Shown: positions 5,777-6,014 of the stretch, piece after piece
Layout: the number at the start of each line of letters is the position of its first letter
Numbering within the stretch: position 1 is the stretch's first letter
NCBI GenBank assembly: GCA_031266695.1
Contig: JAISAK010000034.1
Span: 1 to 6,014, forward strand
Source of the DNA: Treponema sp.
GTDB taxonomy: Bacteria; Spirochaetota; Spirochaetia; Treponematales; Breznakiellaceae
Length of the DNA: 6,014 nt
Direction: 5' to 3'
The notes under the pieces: generated by a model
Database searches by the model: none
Told to the model about the DNA's origin: nothing
What the model saw: the letters and a program-made list of their open reading frames with translations, nothing else
Translations under genes and position numbers: made by a program

Positions 5777-5975
5777 AAAAGACACGCAAGGTAATATATC
5801 ATACCCCTTGGCTCTGCCTGCCCGGCTCCTATGTTCCTCAACTTTGTTGCGTGAACGCCTTTATTCCCTGGTGGATGATTTTACTCTCCTCGACGATCAA
5901 CCTTCTTGTAGGAGGCCAGAAGTCGCCGGGCAGGCAAGGCTAAGGGGTATAAGGTCTTTTCTTGTATGTCTTTTT
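5777..5975. mobile_element. Long inverted-repeat element (about 199 bp), possible MITE or structured repeat
   Basis: Arms of about 49-50 nt (5777-5825 and 5926-5975) are inverted copies of each other. The inner 22 bases of each arm (5804-5825 with 5926-5947) pair at 19 positions. Two of the three remaining positions would be G-U pairs in RNA. A further perfect stem, CTCCTA (5826-5831) with TAGGAG (5909-5914), continues the structure beyond a one-sided 11-nt bulge. The outer parts of the arms are copies of the repeat also found alone at 5672-5706. There is no coding capacity and no clear target-site duplication. The wobble-type differences favour a structured transcript or cruciform, but non-autonomous transposition is also possible. 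Confidence 0.55.
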
Positions 5976-6014
5976 AATGACGAGGAAGATACCCGGCGGC
6001 TTTGGTGCTCCCGC

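Noticed and set aside
5940..6014. Possible gene ends at the right edge: a minus-strand frame ending with TAG at 5940-5942, or a plus-strand ATG at 5977.
   Set aside because: The minus-strand tail is largely the repeat arm, and the plus-strand ATG has no ribosome site. With under 80 bases visible, neither can be supported.

Overview
The window looks like a piece of a spirochaete chromosome, most likely a Treponema-type genome. This placement is an inference. It rests on a DinG-type helicase carrying an N-terminal RadC/JAB-like domain, a small exported protein with a short Phe-rich signal peptide, and GC-leaning coding regions separated by AT-rich, repeat-filled gaps. No rRNA, tRNA or CRISPR array is visible.

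Layout. Positions 1-246 form a probable divergent intergenic region. A minus-strand gene seems to begin at position 20 and leave the window on the left. To the right, a perfect TATAAT box overlapped by a 7+2+7 dyad leads into an Rrf2/IscR-type Fe-S transcription regulator (247-702). Its last 20 bases overlap the start of a 494-residue membrane protein (683-2167) built from a repeated winged-helix plus membrane module. After a short gap with its own promoter comes a small exported protein of unknown function (2335-2700).

Positions 2701-3181 carry no gene. They hold a purine-rich tract, a 189-bp inverted-repeat element (2856-3044) flanked by a 6-bp direct repeat, and two perfect tandem 23-bp units, each a terminator-like hairpin (3102-3147). 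Next, on the minus strand, is an 820-residue helicase of the DinG/XPD superfamily 2 type (3182-5644). It has all the expected helicase motifs, four Fe-S cysteines and an intact JAMM metal motif at its N-terminus. The helicase promoter region contains one solo copy of a 32-35-bp repeat. Further left on that strand (5777-5975) a second, about 199-bp inverted-repeat element ends in two more copies of the same repeat.

How it may fit together. The Rrf2 regulator and the membrane protein are probably co-transcribed and translationally coupled, so the membrane winged-helix protein may act in the same Fe-S, redox or NO response. The helicase is itself a probable Fe-S enzyme, but it is transcribed separately and towards the first operon. 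The most unusual items are the JAB-helicase fusion, the duplicated winged-helix/membrane protein tied to an IscR-like regulator, and two structured repeat elements that share the 9-mer TACAAGGTA at or near their ends.
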